A stretch of 8,744 nucleotides of DNA from an uncultured bacterium (GTDB taxonomy: Bacteria; Cyanobacteriota; Vampirovibrionia; Gastranaerophilales; Gastranaerophilaceae). This document shows positions 1 to 6,409 of the stretch, one piece after another. How positions within the stretch are numbered: the first letter of the stretch is position 1; each line of letters starts with the position of its first letter. The stretch is from the NCBI GenBank assembly GCA_900314375.1, contig OMVC01000040.1, positions 1 through 8,744 on the forward strand, given 5' to 3'. The translations under genes and the position numbers were made by a program. Below the pieces are notes generated by a model. The model had not been told where the DNA came from. It worked only from the letters and a program-made list of their open reading frames with translations, and made no database searches.

Positions 1-489
1 AATAACGAAAATTATAATAATAGTGAAAATAATTATACTACTCCTTTTAAATTGGAAATTGAATACAACGATTACCAACAAAACAATCTTCCTGATTTAA
101 ATGATTTAATGATTAATCCTATAAATCAACAATCTAACAACCCATGGGATATGATTCCAATGGCTATACCAGAAAGTTTAAGGCAACCTTCAGGTGTTCC
201 AACTGGTCAGGCTACAAATCAATCACAACAATCAAGCTTATTTGGTTATACAAATCCACTGACAGGTAGTAACCACATATACACCCGTGAGGAAGTTGGG
301 CAAATGAATAGTAGTGAATTTGCCAAACACGAAAAAGAAATAGATGCACAATTAAAATCGTTTAACGGTACTATGCCAACAAACGGAGATTTGTACAGAG
401 AATCAATATCAAATGGCGGAGTTGTTTATGTACACCCTTACACGCGTTTTGACGGAACGGAAGTAAGAGGTTATTACCGTTCGCGTTAA
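1..489 (+). CDS. 3' end of a modular protein carrying the conserved C-terminal 'YTREEVG...GYYRS' module (partial)
   Basis: The frame is open from base 1, so the start lies upstream of the window; the TTG at 52 is only the first start-like codon and has no ribosome binding site. The visible part is about 162 residues. The first ~80 are rich in Asn, Gln, Ser and Pro and look like a disordered linker. The last 83 form a compact module: a GYTNPLTGS opening, an IYTREEVG motif, a charged helix (KHEKEIDAQLK), then VVYVHPYTR and DGTEVRGYYRS at the very end. By eye this module matches the end of the 305-aa protein at 3216-4133 at 73 of 83 residues, while the sequence before it is unrelated. The same C-terminal module is therefore joined to different N-terminal parts. 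I do not recognise a characterised function. A role as a delivery, packaging or localisation tag is inference. A terminator follows directly. Confidence 0.85.
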   Translation, partial: NNENYNNSENNYTTPFKLEIEYNDYQQNNLPDLNDLMINPINQQSNNPWDMIPMAIPESLRQPSGVPTGQATNQSQQSSLFGYTNPLTGSNHIYTREEVGQMNSSEFAKHEKEIDAQLKSFNGTMPTNGDLYRESISNGGVVYVHPYTRFDGTEVRGYYRSR

Positions 490-514
490 AAAAAACAATA
501 AAATTTATATTTAA

Positions 515-548
515 AACCCGTAACGATATGTGTTACGGGTTATTTTTT
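515..548 (+). terminator. Rho-independent terminator, first copy
   Basis: A perfect 10-bp stem (AACCCGTAAC / GTTACGGGTT) closes a 7-base loop and is followed by A and six T residues. It ends the transcript of the gene at 1-489. The T-tract lies only 4 bases from the terL ribosome binding site, so terL must rely on read-through or on a promoter I could not find. The loop begins with G (base 525), while the two later copies have T there; this base helps to map the duplication. Confidence 0.9.
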
Positions 549-556
549 GAACAAAG
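526..556 (+). repeat. 31-bp recombination core present three times
   Basis: This block covers the terminator loop, right arm, T-tract and the next 8 bases. It is identical at 526-556, 4169-4199 and 7812-7842. To its left, the first copy has G where the other two have T. To its right, the first two copies continue GAGG into the terL ribosome binding site, while the third continues AAAGGAAAA. The middle copy is thus left-type of the third and right-type of the first, which places the crossover that made the tandem repeat inside this block. Confidence 0.8.
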
Positions 557-564
557 GAGGAATT

Positions 565-1854
565 ATGCAATACAAACTGTTAGATGCACAAAGAAAGTTT
601 TTGGAAATTCCGCATGAATATACACTTGATGTTGCGGTATATCAGGGCGGATACGGTTCGGGAAAAACATTTGCAGGCTCGTTATTAGGGATTTTGCTTG
701 CCCTAAAATACCCCAAAATAAAGGGTTTAGTCGGAGCGCAAACCTATACGCTTGTGCGTGATACCACCCTGCAATCTTATTTTGAACATTTAGATAATAT
801 GAAATTCAAACAAGGAATTGATTATAAATGGTCATCAACAGAGCAAAAACTTATTTTTAAAAACAGTTCGGAAATTCTATTCAGGCATTTTGACGAACCG
901 AATAAACTAAAATCTTTAAATTTAGGGTTTGTCGAAATCGAAGAAATGTCTGATATTCCTTATGATACTTTCAAAATGTTGTTGGCACGTTTAAGACAAA
1001 AACCGTATCATAATTGGGATAATTTTGTTTACAGAATTTTTGGTCATACAAATCCCGAAATTCAACAGGGGTGGATATATAAGACTTTTTATGTAAATCC
1101 TCCCGTCAATTATCGTTTGATTTGTGCGCCTTCGACTCAAAATATTTATCTGCCAAAAGGGTTTTGTGATGAATTGAAACAATTGTATGACGAAAAATAT
1201 TACAATATGTTTGTTTTAGGTCAGGTCGGGGATTATGCGGATAATCTTGTTGTGAAGGATTTTTCCGATAAAAATATTCACAAAATAAGCTACCATGATG
1301 ATTTTGATTTGCATATAAGTTGTGATTTTAACGTTGACCCGATGGCTTGGGTTTTGGCTCACAAAACAGATGATAAGGTTTTTTATTTTGATGAAATAGT
1401 AATGGAAAATACTACAACCGCGAAAGCTTGTGATGAATTTTATCGCAGATACCCGAAACATAAAGGCAAAATAATAATAAACGGAGATGCATCAGGTGAT
1501 AATCGCAGTTGTACAAGCGAATATACAAATTATGTAATCATAAAACGCAAAATGCAGAGTTTTGGTTATGATGTTGAAATAAAAATAAAAGCGTTCAATC
1601 CGCCGATAAAAAACAGAGTGGCGGCTTTTAATGCGAAAGTAAAAAACGCGGCGGGCGAGATAGGGTTATATATTTCGCCAAAATGTGAAAAGCTTTTGTA
1701 TAACATCTACAATTTGCGCTATATAGAAGGCACATCAAAGATAGATGTCCCGACCTACACCCAAATAAAACAGTCAAAAGAATTGAAATTTTTATCTCAT
1801 CCGTTTGATGCCGCAAGCTATCTTGTGGATTTTTATTGGCCGATAGTTTTGTGA
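565..1854 (+). CDS. terL: Phage terminase large subunit (first copy)
   Basis: This is the ATPase-nuclease motor that cuts concatemeric phage DNA and drives it into the prohead through the portal. The 429 residues are complete. The N-terminal ATPase has a Walker A motif GGYGSGKT (residues 28-35), a Walker B-like FVEIEEM with acidic E126-E127, and a coupling-motif-like GHTNP (160-164). The C-terminal RNase H-like nuclease shows CDFNVDP with D254, a second acidic motif NGDASGD with D308, and a late Asp in HPFDAAS (D415), matching the usual acidic triad layout. The ATG at 565 is preferred: AAAGGAGG at 553-560 sits 4 bases before it, whereas a longer TTG start at 547 would put that site inside the gene. 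No small terminase, portal or capsid gene is adjacent, so its context is unlike a packaging operon. It may be a relic or cargo even though the frame is intact. Confidence 0.93.
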   Translation: MQYKLLDAQRKFLEIPHEYTLDVAVYQGGYGSGKTFAGSLLGILLALKYPKIKGLVGAQTYTLVRDTTLQSYFEHLDNMKFKQGIDYKWSSTEQKLIFKNSSEILFRHFDEPNKLKSLNLGFVEIEEMSDIPYDTFKMLLARLRQKPYHNWDNFVYRIFGHTNPEIQQGWIYKTFYVNPPVNYRLICAPSTQNIYLPKGFCDELKQLYDEKYYNMFVLGQVGDYADNLVVKDFSDKNIHKISYHDDFDLHISCDFNVDPMAWVLAHKTDDKVFYFDEIVMENTTTAKACDEFYRRYPKHKGKIIINGDASGDNRSCTSEYTNYVIIKRKMQSFGYDVEIKIKAFNPPIKNRVAAFNAKVKNAAGEIGLYISPKCEKLLYNIYNLRYIEGTSKIDVPTYTQIKQSKELKFLSHPFDAASYLVDFYWPIVL

Positions 1855-1904
1855 AAAATATTATAAAATTGAAATATTATTAAGTATTATTTATTATATA
1901 AGTG

Positions 1905-1910
1905 TATAAT
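1905..1910 (+). promoter_or_regulatory. Possible -10 box for the small exported protein gene
   Basis: A consensus TATAAT lies 29 bases before the start at 1940, in a very AT-rich gap after terL. No good -35 element stands at the usual distance, so this is a weak call. It would allow expression independent of terL. The same site recurs at 5548-5553. Confidence 0.35.
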
Positions 1911-1939
1911 AATAGTGATAATAAATATAGGAGTAATTT

Positions 1940-2440
1940 ATGAAAAAACTTTTAATACTTTTAATAACTTTATTAACGCCTTTTGAGATTGCATATGGTG
2001 AAGTCGTACGCAATTACGGCCATCCTACCGTTTATAAAACAATTTATTTCAAAGCAGGCGAAAAAGATGCTAATAAAATTTTGTACGAATTTGCACTACA
2101 AGAAATGAAAGATAATAATTGGCCTGTTGCCTTTCAATCGAATGAAGCTTATGCATATAAAGTCGATTTAAATGATGACGGAATAAATGAAATAATTGGT
2201 GTAATTTGTCATTTACCATATATTATCGGTTCATCAGGATATGATATATTTGTGTTAAAATTGCACGGGAATAACTACAGAGATATTTGTTCATGCGCTT
2301 TTTGGCCTTTTCCGTCAGTTAGGGTTTTAAAAAAGAAGGCAAATGGTTTTCATTTTCTTGAAATTGAAAGTACTGATGGACAAATTCGCTATTTAAAATA
2401 TGAAAATGGCAAGTATGATTACTATTTTGATAAATTATAG
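1940..2440 (+). CDS. Small exported protein with a DxNxDGxxE calcium-type loop (first copy)
   Basis: The 166-residue product starts with a clear signal peptide: MKK, a leucine/isoleucine-rich core to about residue 13, and a likely cleavage after AYG at residue 20. The mature part is about 146 residues. At 76-84 it has D-x-N-x-D-G-x-x-E (D76, N78, D80, E84), the form seen in FG-GAP/EF-hand-like calcium loops. Cysteines C90, C117 and C119 could form a disulfide after export. The start is supported by AGGAG at 1929-1933, 6 bases before ATG. I do not recognise a named family. It is expected in the periplasm or outside the cell. Its place next to a peptidoglycan-hydrolase-like fragment and a modular candidate effector makes a periplasmic immunity or inhibitor role possible, but that is inference. 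Confidence 0.8.
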   Translation: MKKLLILLITLLTPFEIAYGEVVRNYGHPTVYKTIYFKAGEKDANKILYEFALQEMKDNNWPVAFQSNEAYAYKVDLNDDGINEIIGVICHLPYIIGSSGYDIFVLKLHGNNYRDICSCAFWPFPSVRVLKKKANGFHFLEIESTDGQIRYLKYENGKYDYYFDKL

Positions 2441-2465
2441 GAGGTGATGTGTTATGATATTTTAG
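2439..2465 (+). other. Perfect ribosome binding site leading into a 3-codon ORF (first copy)
   Basis: AGGAGGTGAT, a full match to the anti-Shine-Dalgarno complement, overlaps the TAG of the exported protein gene. It lies 9 bases before an ATG at 2454. That ORF is only Met-Ile-Phe-stop; the overlapping ATG at 2447 gives 8 codons and is too close to the site. The best explanation is the beheaded start of a deleted gene. A regulatory minimal ORF is the alternative. Confidence 0.5.
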
Positions 2466-2560
2466 AATAGTAGTTCAAGTACTACAATACAAAATGTCGC
2501 TTTTGCCATATCGACAATAAATAATTATCGGCAAATACAATTTTAACAGTTATTACATTA

Positions 2561-2587
2561 AATAAGGCACAAGTGCCTTATTTTTTT
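2561..2587 (+). terminator. Rho-independent terminator after the exported protein gene (first copy)
   Basis: A 9-bp stem AATAAGGCA / TGCCTTATT closes a CAAG loop and runs into seven T residues. It ends transcription from the exported protein gene and separates it from the lysozyme-like fragment, whose ribosome binding site begins a few bases later. Confidence 0.85.
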
Positions 2588-2607
2588 ATTGGAAAGGAAA
2601 ATTTAAT

Positions 2608-2766
2608 ATGCGAAAATTTGATTTTATGAACAATTCAACAGGATATTTTGAAATGCTGGGACAGCGCGAATCAAGCGGGAACTACCGTGCAAGGAATCCA
2701 CAAGGTTATTTGGGTAAATATCAAATGGAAGAATATGCTATGATTGATGCCGGACATTGTAATTAA
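2608..2766 (+). pseudogene. Truncated lysozyme/lytic-transglycosylase-like fragment (first copy)
   Basis: The 52-codon ORF starts at ATG 2608, with AAGGA at 2594-2598 before it. It contains GQRESSGNYRA, then GYLGKYQMEE and an IDAG motif. This is the pattern of the N-terminal catalytic segment of phage-type lysozyme or transglycosylase domains, where the Glu of RESSGNY would be the acid catalyst (family knowledge). Such domains normally run well over 100 residues; here the frame ends just after IDAG, at a TAA shared as TTAA with the convergent membrane gene. The rest of the fold and any C-terminal module are missing, so I call it a 5' remnant, probably inactive. It may have lost its 3' part when the convergent gene was inserted or recombined in. 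Confidence 0.65.
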
Positions 2767-3170
2767 AAGAAGTTGAATATCCATATAATCATTGCTATGA
2801 ATAAAAGTATAATAGCAACAAAAAATAAAAAACTAGCCGATAAAAATCCAATAGAAAATATTAAATTATAAATAGCTGCAATAAACTTTGGTATTTTAAT
2901 TTTAAGGTCCAATTTTAAATTAGGGAATCTTTTTTCGATTAGATATTTTCTAATCACAATTTCTAAAATAGTAAAAACAAATAACCACAATAAAATTATT
3001 ATACTCAAAGCCATATCAATAAATTCACTAAAGCCACACGATATAAACTCGTTTGGTGCAGGTGGAAGACAATCTGTATTACTATAAACTATCATAGAAT
3101 ATATAACAATAAAACTCCATAAAGCAGATAAATTTATAAAAAAATATTTTTTATATTCAAGGAAATTCAT
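2763..3170 (-). CDS. Small multi-pass membrane protein, convergent to the lysozyme-like fragment (first copy)
   Basis: The 135-residue product is strongly hydrophobic, with about four membrane segments near residues 10-30, 50-73, 96-116 and 114-134 (the last two adjoin). Two cysteines, C34 and C45, lie in the loop between segments 1 and 2. A basic loop (RKYLIEKR to KIKIPK, 74-95) lies between segments 2 and 3, so the Cys loop would face the periplasm by the positive-inside rule. No family is recognised. There is no convincing ribosome binding site before ATG 3170. It is the only gene of the unit on this strand, and its stop overlaps the stop of the lysozyme-like fragment. Small multi-pass proteins beside effector genes are often immunity proteins; that role here is inference. 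The clean topology argues that it is a real gene. Confidence 0.65.
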   Translation of the reverse strand: MNFLEYKKYFFINLSALWSFIVIYSMIVYSNTDCLPPAPNEFISCGFSEFIDMALSIIILLWLFVFTILEIVIRKYLIEKRFPNLKLDLKIKIPKFIAAIYNLIFSIGFLSASFLFFVAIILLFIAMIIWIFNFF

Positions 3171-3215
3171 ACGGCAATTGTATTACAAAGGAATTAAAAA
3201 GAAAAGGAGAAAAAG

Positions 3216-4133
3216 ATGTCAAATTTTTTACGACAAAATAAAGATGCTTATAATTTTTATAAGAGCAAAGAATTACAAAAAGAATTTAATGACAAATTAG
3301 TTCAAAAAACAGGATATTATCAAAAGAAATTTGGATTTGAAACAAATCCAAGAAAAGGACATGAATTTTGGAATGTAGAAGCAGATGCATTCAAGCACAC
3401 ATTTGGCAGTGCTGAAATGTATATTAAATATGGAGCTGGCTGGAGTACTCTTTTTGATATTGGTCATGAATACCAAACCCCTCACAATCCACAGGGAGAA
3501 TGGAACATGGACTCTTGGAATAATCATCAAGGTCGTGAGATTGCACGGGAAATTCAAAAAGAATACGGAGATAATTTTATGAAATTATCTCAACAACAAC
3601 GAGATGATATTATTGCAAGTAAAGTTATGGACAGAATGCGTAACGGGCAACTCATAACAAATCCAAATGATAAAAGAAAATATACAGGTGTAACAGAGAA
3701 TTTTGTTAATGGTATAAAAAGAATACAAGAAACCGACTTGCCTTTTACTCCGACAAAAGGAATTGGCGGAGTGCAAAATGATGGCAAGCCTCTTGGTTTT
3801 GCTGCAGATATTGATACGGAACAACTTGCAAAGATGTTGGGAATTCAATTACCTGAACTCCAATCTAAACAGGATTCAGGTTTATTCGGTTACACAAATC
3901 CACTGACAGGCAGTAACCACATATACACACGCGAGGAAGTTGGTTCGATGTCAAGTGATGAATTTGCCAAACACGAAAAAGAAATTGATGCGCAACTAAA
4001 AGCATTTAATGGAACAATGCCTTCCAATAGCGACTTGCAGCGTGAATCAATATCAGGTGGCGGAGTTGTTTATGTACACCCTTACACGCGTTCTGACGGA
4101 ACGGAAGTAAGAGGTTATTACCGTTCACACTAA
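3216..4133 (+). CDS. Modular protein: DUF6973-like N-terminal domain plus conserved C-terminal module (first copy)
   Basis: The 305-residue product starts at ATG 3216 with AAGGAG at 3204-3209, 6 bases upstream. Residues ~45-115 carry DAFKH (57-61), GHE (83-85) and NMDSWNNHQGREIA (97-110). This spacing of His, His-Glu and MD..NN..GR resembles the DUF6973 family found in secreted and polymorphic-toxin-like proteins (match from memory, not searched). Conserved polar candidates are H61, H84, E85, D99, N102, N103 and R107. A helical stretch follows to about 190, then a linker. Residues 223-305 are the C-terminal module also ending the gene at 1-489. There is no signal peptide or membrane segment, so any export would need a dedicated route. 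The order, payload first and conserved tag last, resembles effectors with a C-terminal secretion domain. Enzymatic activity is unknown. A terminator follows immediately. Confidence 0.75.
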   Translation: MSNFLRQNKDAYNFYKSKELQKEFNDKLVQKTGYYQKKFGFETNPRKGHEFWNVEADAFKHTFGSAEMYIKYGAGWSTLFDIGHEYQTPHNPQGEWNMDSWNNHQGREIAREIQKEYGDNFMKLSQQQRDDIIASKVMDRMRNGQLITNPNDKRKYTGVTENFVNGIKRIQETDLPFTPTKGIGGVQNDGKPLGFAADIDTEQLAKMLGIQLPELQSKQDSGLFGYTNPLTGSNHIYTREEVGSMSSDEFAKHEKEIDAQLKAFNGTMPSNSDLQRESISGGGVVYVHPYTRSDGTEVRGYYRSH

Positions 4134-4157
4134 AAAAATAATAAAATTTATATTTAA

Positions 4158-4191
4158 AACCCGTAACTATATGTGTTACGGGTTATTTTTT
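4158..4191 (+). terminator. Rho-independent terminator, second copy (hybrid)
   Basis: It has the same 10-bp stem and T-tract as the copy at 515-548, but its loop begins with T (base 4168), as in the third copy. It ends the first 305-aa gene and abuts the second terL ribosome binding site. It is the novel joint of the tandem repeat. Confidence 0.9.
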
Positions 4192-4207
4192 GAACAAAGG
4201 AGGAATT

Positions 4208-5497
4208 ATGCAATACAAACTGTTAGATGCACAAAGAAAGTTTTTGGAAATTCCGCATGAATATACACTTGATGTTGCGGTATATCAGGGCGGATACGGT
4301 TCGGGAAAAACATTTGCAGGCTCGTTATTAGGGATTTTGCTTGCCCTAAAATACCCCAAAATAAAGGGTTTAGTCGGAGCGCAAACCTATACGCTTGTGC
4401 GTGATACCACCCTGCAATCTTATTTTGAACATTTAGATAATATGAAATTCAAACAAGGAATTGATTATAAATGGTCATCAACAGAGCAAAAACTTATTTT
4501 TAAAAACAGTTCGGAAATTCTATTCAGGCATTTTGACGAACCGAATAAACTAAAATCTTTAAATTTAGGGTTTGTCGAAATCGAAGAAATGTCTGATATT
4601 CCTTATGATACTTTCAAAATGTTGTTGGCACGTTTAAGACAAAAACCGTATCATAATTGGGATAATTTTGTTTACAGAATTTTTGGTCATACAAATCCCG
4701 AAATTCAACAGGGGTGGATATATAAGACTTTTTATGTAAATCCTCCCGTCAATTATCGTTTGATTTGTGCGCCTTCGACTCAAAATATTTATCTGCCAAA
4801 AGGGTTTTGTGATGAATTGAAACAATTGTATGACGAAAAATATTACAATATGTTTGTTTTAGGTCAGGTCGGGGATTATGCGGATAATCTTGTTGTGAAG
4901 GATTTTTCCGATAAAAATATTCACAAAATAAGCTACCATGATGATTTTGATTTGCATATAAGTTGTGATTTTAACGTTGACCCGATGGCTTGGGTTTTGG
5001 CTCACAAAACAGATGATAAGGTTTTTTATTTTGATGAAATAGTAATGGAAAATACTACAACCGCGAAAGCTTGTGATGAATTTTATCGCAGATACCCGAA
5101 ACATAAAGGCAAAATAATAATAAACGGAGATGCATCAGGTGATAATCGCAGTTGTACAAGCGAATATACAAATTATGTAATCATAAAACGCAAAATGCAG
5201 AGTTTTGGTTATGATGTTGAAATAAAAATAAAAGCGTTCAATCCGCCGATAAAAAACAGAGTGGCGGCTTTTAATGCGAAAGTAAAAAACGCGGCGGGCG
5301 AGATAGGGTTATATATTTCGCCAAAATGTGAAAAGCTTTTGTATAACATCTACAATTTGCGCTATATAGAAGGCACATCAAAGATAGATGTCCCGACCTA
5401 CACCCAAATAAAACAGTCAAAAGAATTGAAATTTTTATCTCATCCGTTTGATGCCGCAAGCTATCTTGTGGATTTTTATTGGCCGATAGTTTTGTGA
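4208..5497 (+). CDS. terL: Phage terminase large subunit (second, identical copy)
   Basis: This gives the same 429-residue protein as the first copy, with the same Walker A, coupling and nuclease residues and the same ATG choice (AAAGGAGG at 4196-4203). Phages normally have one terL, so two identical intact copies 3.6 kb apart are unusual. No divergence has accumulated, which implies a very recent event, ongoing gene conversion, or an assembly repeat. Here terL follows the 305-aa gene instead of the gene at 1-489. Confidence 0.92.
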   Translation: MQYKLLDAQRKFLEIPHEYTLDVAVYQGGYGSGKTFAGSLLGILLALKYPKIKGLVGAQTYTLVRDTTLQSYFEHLDNMKFKQGIDYKWSSTEQKLIFKNSSEILFRHFDEPNKLKSLNLGFVEIEEMSDIPYDTFKMLLARLRQKPYHNWDNFVYRIFGHTNPEIQQGWIYKTFYVNPPVNYRLICAPSTQNIYLPKGFCDELKQLYDEKYYNMFVLGQVGDYADNLVVKDFSDKNIHKISYHDDFDLHISCDFNVDPMAWVLAHKTDDKVFYFDEIVMENTTTAKACDEFYRRYPKHKGKIIINGDASGDNRSCTSEYTNYVIIKRKMQSFGYDVEIKIKAFNPPIKNRVAAFNAKVKNAAGEIGLYISPKCEKLLYNIYNLRYIEGTSKIDVPTYTQIKQSKELKFLSHPFDAASYLVDFYWPIVL

Positions 5498-5547
5498 AAA
5501 ATATTATAAAATTGAAATATTATTAAGTATTATTTATTATATAAGTG

Positions 5548-5553
5548 TATAAT
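5548..5553 (+). promoter_or_regulatory. Possible -10 box for the small exported protein gene (second copy)
   Basis: TATAAT lies 29 bases before the start at 5583, identical to the site at 1905-1910. It has the same weakness: no clear -35 element. Confidence 0.35.
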
Positions 5554-5582
5554 AATAGTGATAATAAATATAGGAGTAATTT

Positions 5583-6083
5583 ATGAAAAAACTTTTAATA
5601 CTTTTAATAACTTTATTAACGCCTTTTGAGATTGCATATGGTGAAGTCGTACGCAATTACGGCCATCCTACCGTTTATAAAACAATTTATTTCAAAGCAG
5701 GCGAAAAAGATGCTAATAAAATTTTGTACGAATTTGCACTACAAGAAATGAAAGATAATAATTGGCCTGTTGCCTTTCAATCGAATGAAGCTTATGCATA
5801 TAAAGTCGATTTAAATGATGACGGAATAAATGAAATAATTGGTGTAATTTGTCATTTACCATATATTATCGGTTCATCAGGATATGATATATTTGTGTTA
5901 AAATTGCACGGGAATAACTACAGAGATATTTGTTCATGCGCTTTTTGGCCTTTTCCGTCAGTTAGGGTTTTAAAAAAGAAGGCAAATGGTTTTCATTTTC
6001 TTGAAATTGAAAGTACTGATGGACAAATTCGCTATTTAAAATATGAAAATGGCAAGTATGATTACTATTTTGATAAATTATAG
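5583..6083 (+). CDS. Small exported protein with a DxNxDGxxE calcium-type loop (second copy)
   Basis: Identical to the 166-residue product of 1940-2440: signal peptide to about residue 20, a D76/N78/D80/E84 loop, and three cysteines in the mature part. AGGAG precedes the ATG by 6 bases. Two copies would raise dosage, which fits an immunity-type protein but does not prove it. Confidence 0.8.
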   Translation: MKKLLILLITLLTPFEIAYGEVVRNYGHPTVYKTIYFKAGEKDANKILYEFALQEMKDNNWPVAFQSNEAYAYKVDLNDDGINEIIGVICHLPYIIGSSGYDIFVLKLHGNNYRDICSCAFWPFPSVRVLKKKANGFHFLEIESTDGQIRYLKYENGKYDYYFDKL

Positions 6084-6108
6084 GAGGTGATGTGTTATGA
6101 TATTTTAG
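6082..6108 (+). other. Perfect ribosome binding site leading into a 3-codon ORF (second copy)
   Basis: Same AGGAGGTGAT and Met-Ile-Phe-stop arrangement as at 2439-2465, overlapping the stop of the exported protein gene. Confidence 0.5.
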
Positions 6109-6203
6109 AATAGTAGTTCAAGTACTACAATACAAAATGTCGCTTTTGCCATATCGACAATAAATAATTATCGGCAAATACAATTTTAACAGTTATTACA
6201 TTA

Positions 6204-6230
6204 AATAAGGCACAAGTGCCTTATTTTTTT
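6204..6230 (+). terminator. Rho-independent terminator after the exported protein gene (second copy)
   Basis: Same 9-bp stem, CAAG loop and seven-T tail as at 2561-2587. Confidence 0.85.
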
Positions 6231-6250
6231 ATTGGAAAGGAAAATTTAAT

Positions 6251-6409
6251 ATGCGAAAATTTGATTTTATGAACAATTCAACAGGATATTTTGAAATGCT
6301 GGGACAGCGCGAATCAAGCGGGAACTACCGTGCAAGGAATCCACAAGGTTATTTGGGTAAATATCAAATGGAAGAATATGCTATGATTGATGCCGGACAT
6401 TGTAATTAA
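6251..6409 (+). pseudogene. Truncated lysozyme/lytic-transglycosylase-like fragment (second copy)
   Basis: Identical to the 52-codon ORF at 2608-2766, with the RESSGNY catalytic-Glu motif and a stop right after the IDAG motif. The truncation therefore predates the duplication. Confidence 0.65.

Larger units (their letters stand above)
526..4168 (+). repeat. Tandem repeat unit 1 (3,643 bp)
   Basis: Every gene, terminator and intergenic base here recurs 3,643 bases downstream, and comparing the two copies by eye I found no difference. All translations, including non-coding antisense frames, are the same in both copies, which supports near-perfect nucleotide identity. The unit begins inside one terminator loop and ends inside the next. 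It contains terL, the small exported protein, the lysozyme-like fragment, the convergent membrane gene and the 305-aa modular gene. It is either a very recent duplication or an assembly product. Confidence 0.9.

Noticed and set aside
547..564. TTG start that would lengthen terL by six residues
   Set aside because: It would place the AAAGGAGG ribosome binding site inside the coding sequence; the ATG at 565 is correctly placed behind it.
991..1816. Three minus-strand ORFs of 62-81 codons inside terL (and their copies in unit 2)
   Set aside because: They lie wholly within a confident coding gene in other frames, have no ribosome binding sites and give low-complexity peptides; they are shadows.
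2466..2560. Small RNA or riboswitch in the gap after the exported protein gene
   Set aside because: Only a weak 5-bp pairing (GTAGT/ACTAC) was seen before the terminator, with no recognisable conserved fold.
3297..3848. Antisense and +1-frame ORFs of 65-87 codons inside the 305-aa gene (and copies in unit 2)
   Set aside because: They overlap a gene with clear motifs and a good start, and have no translation signals of their own.
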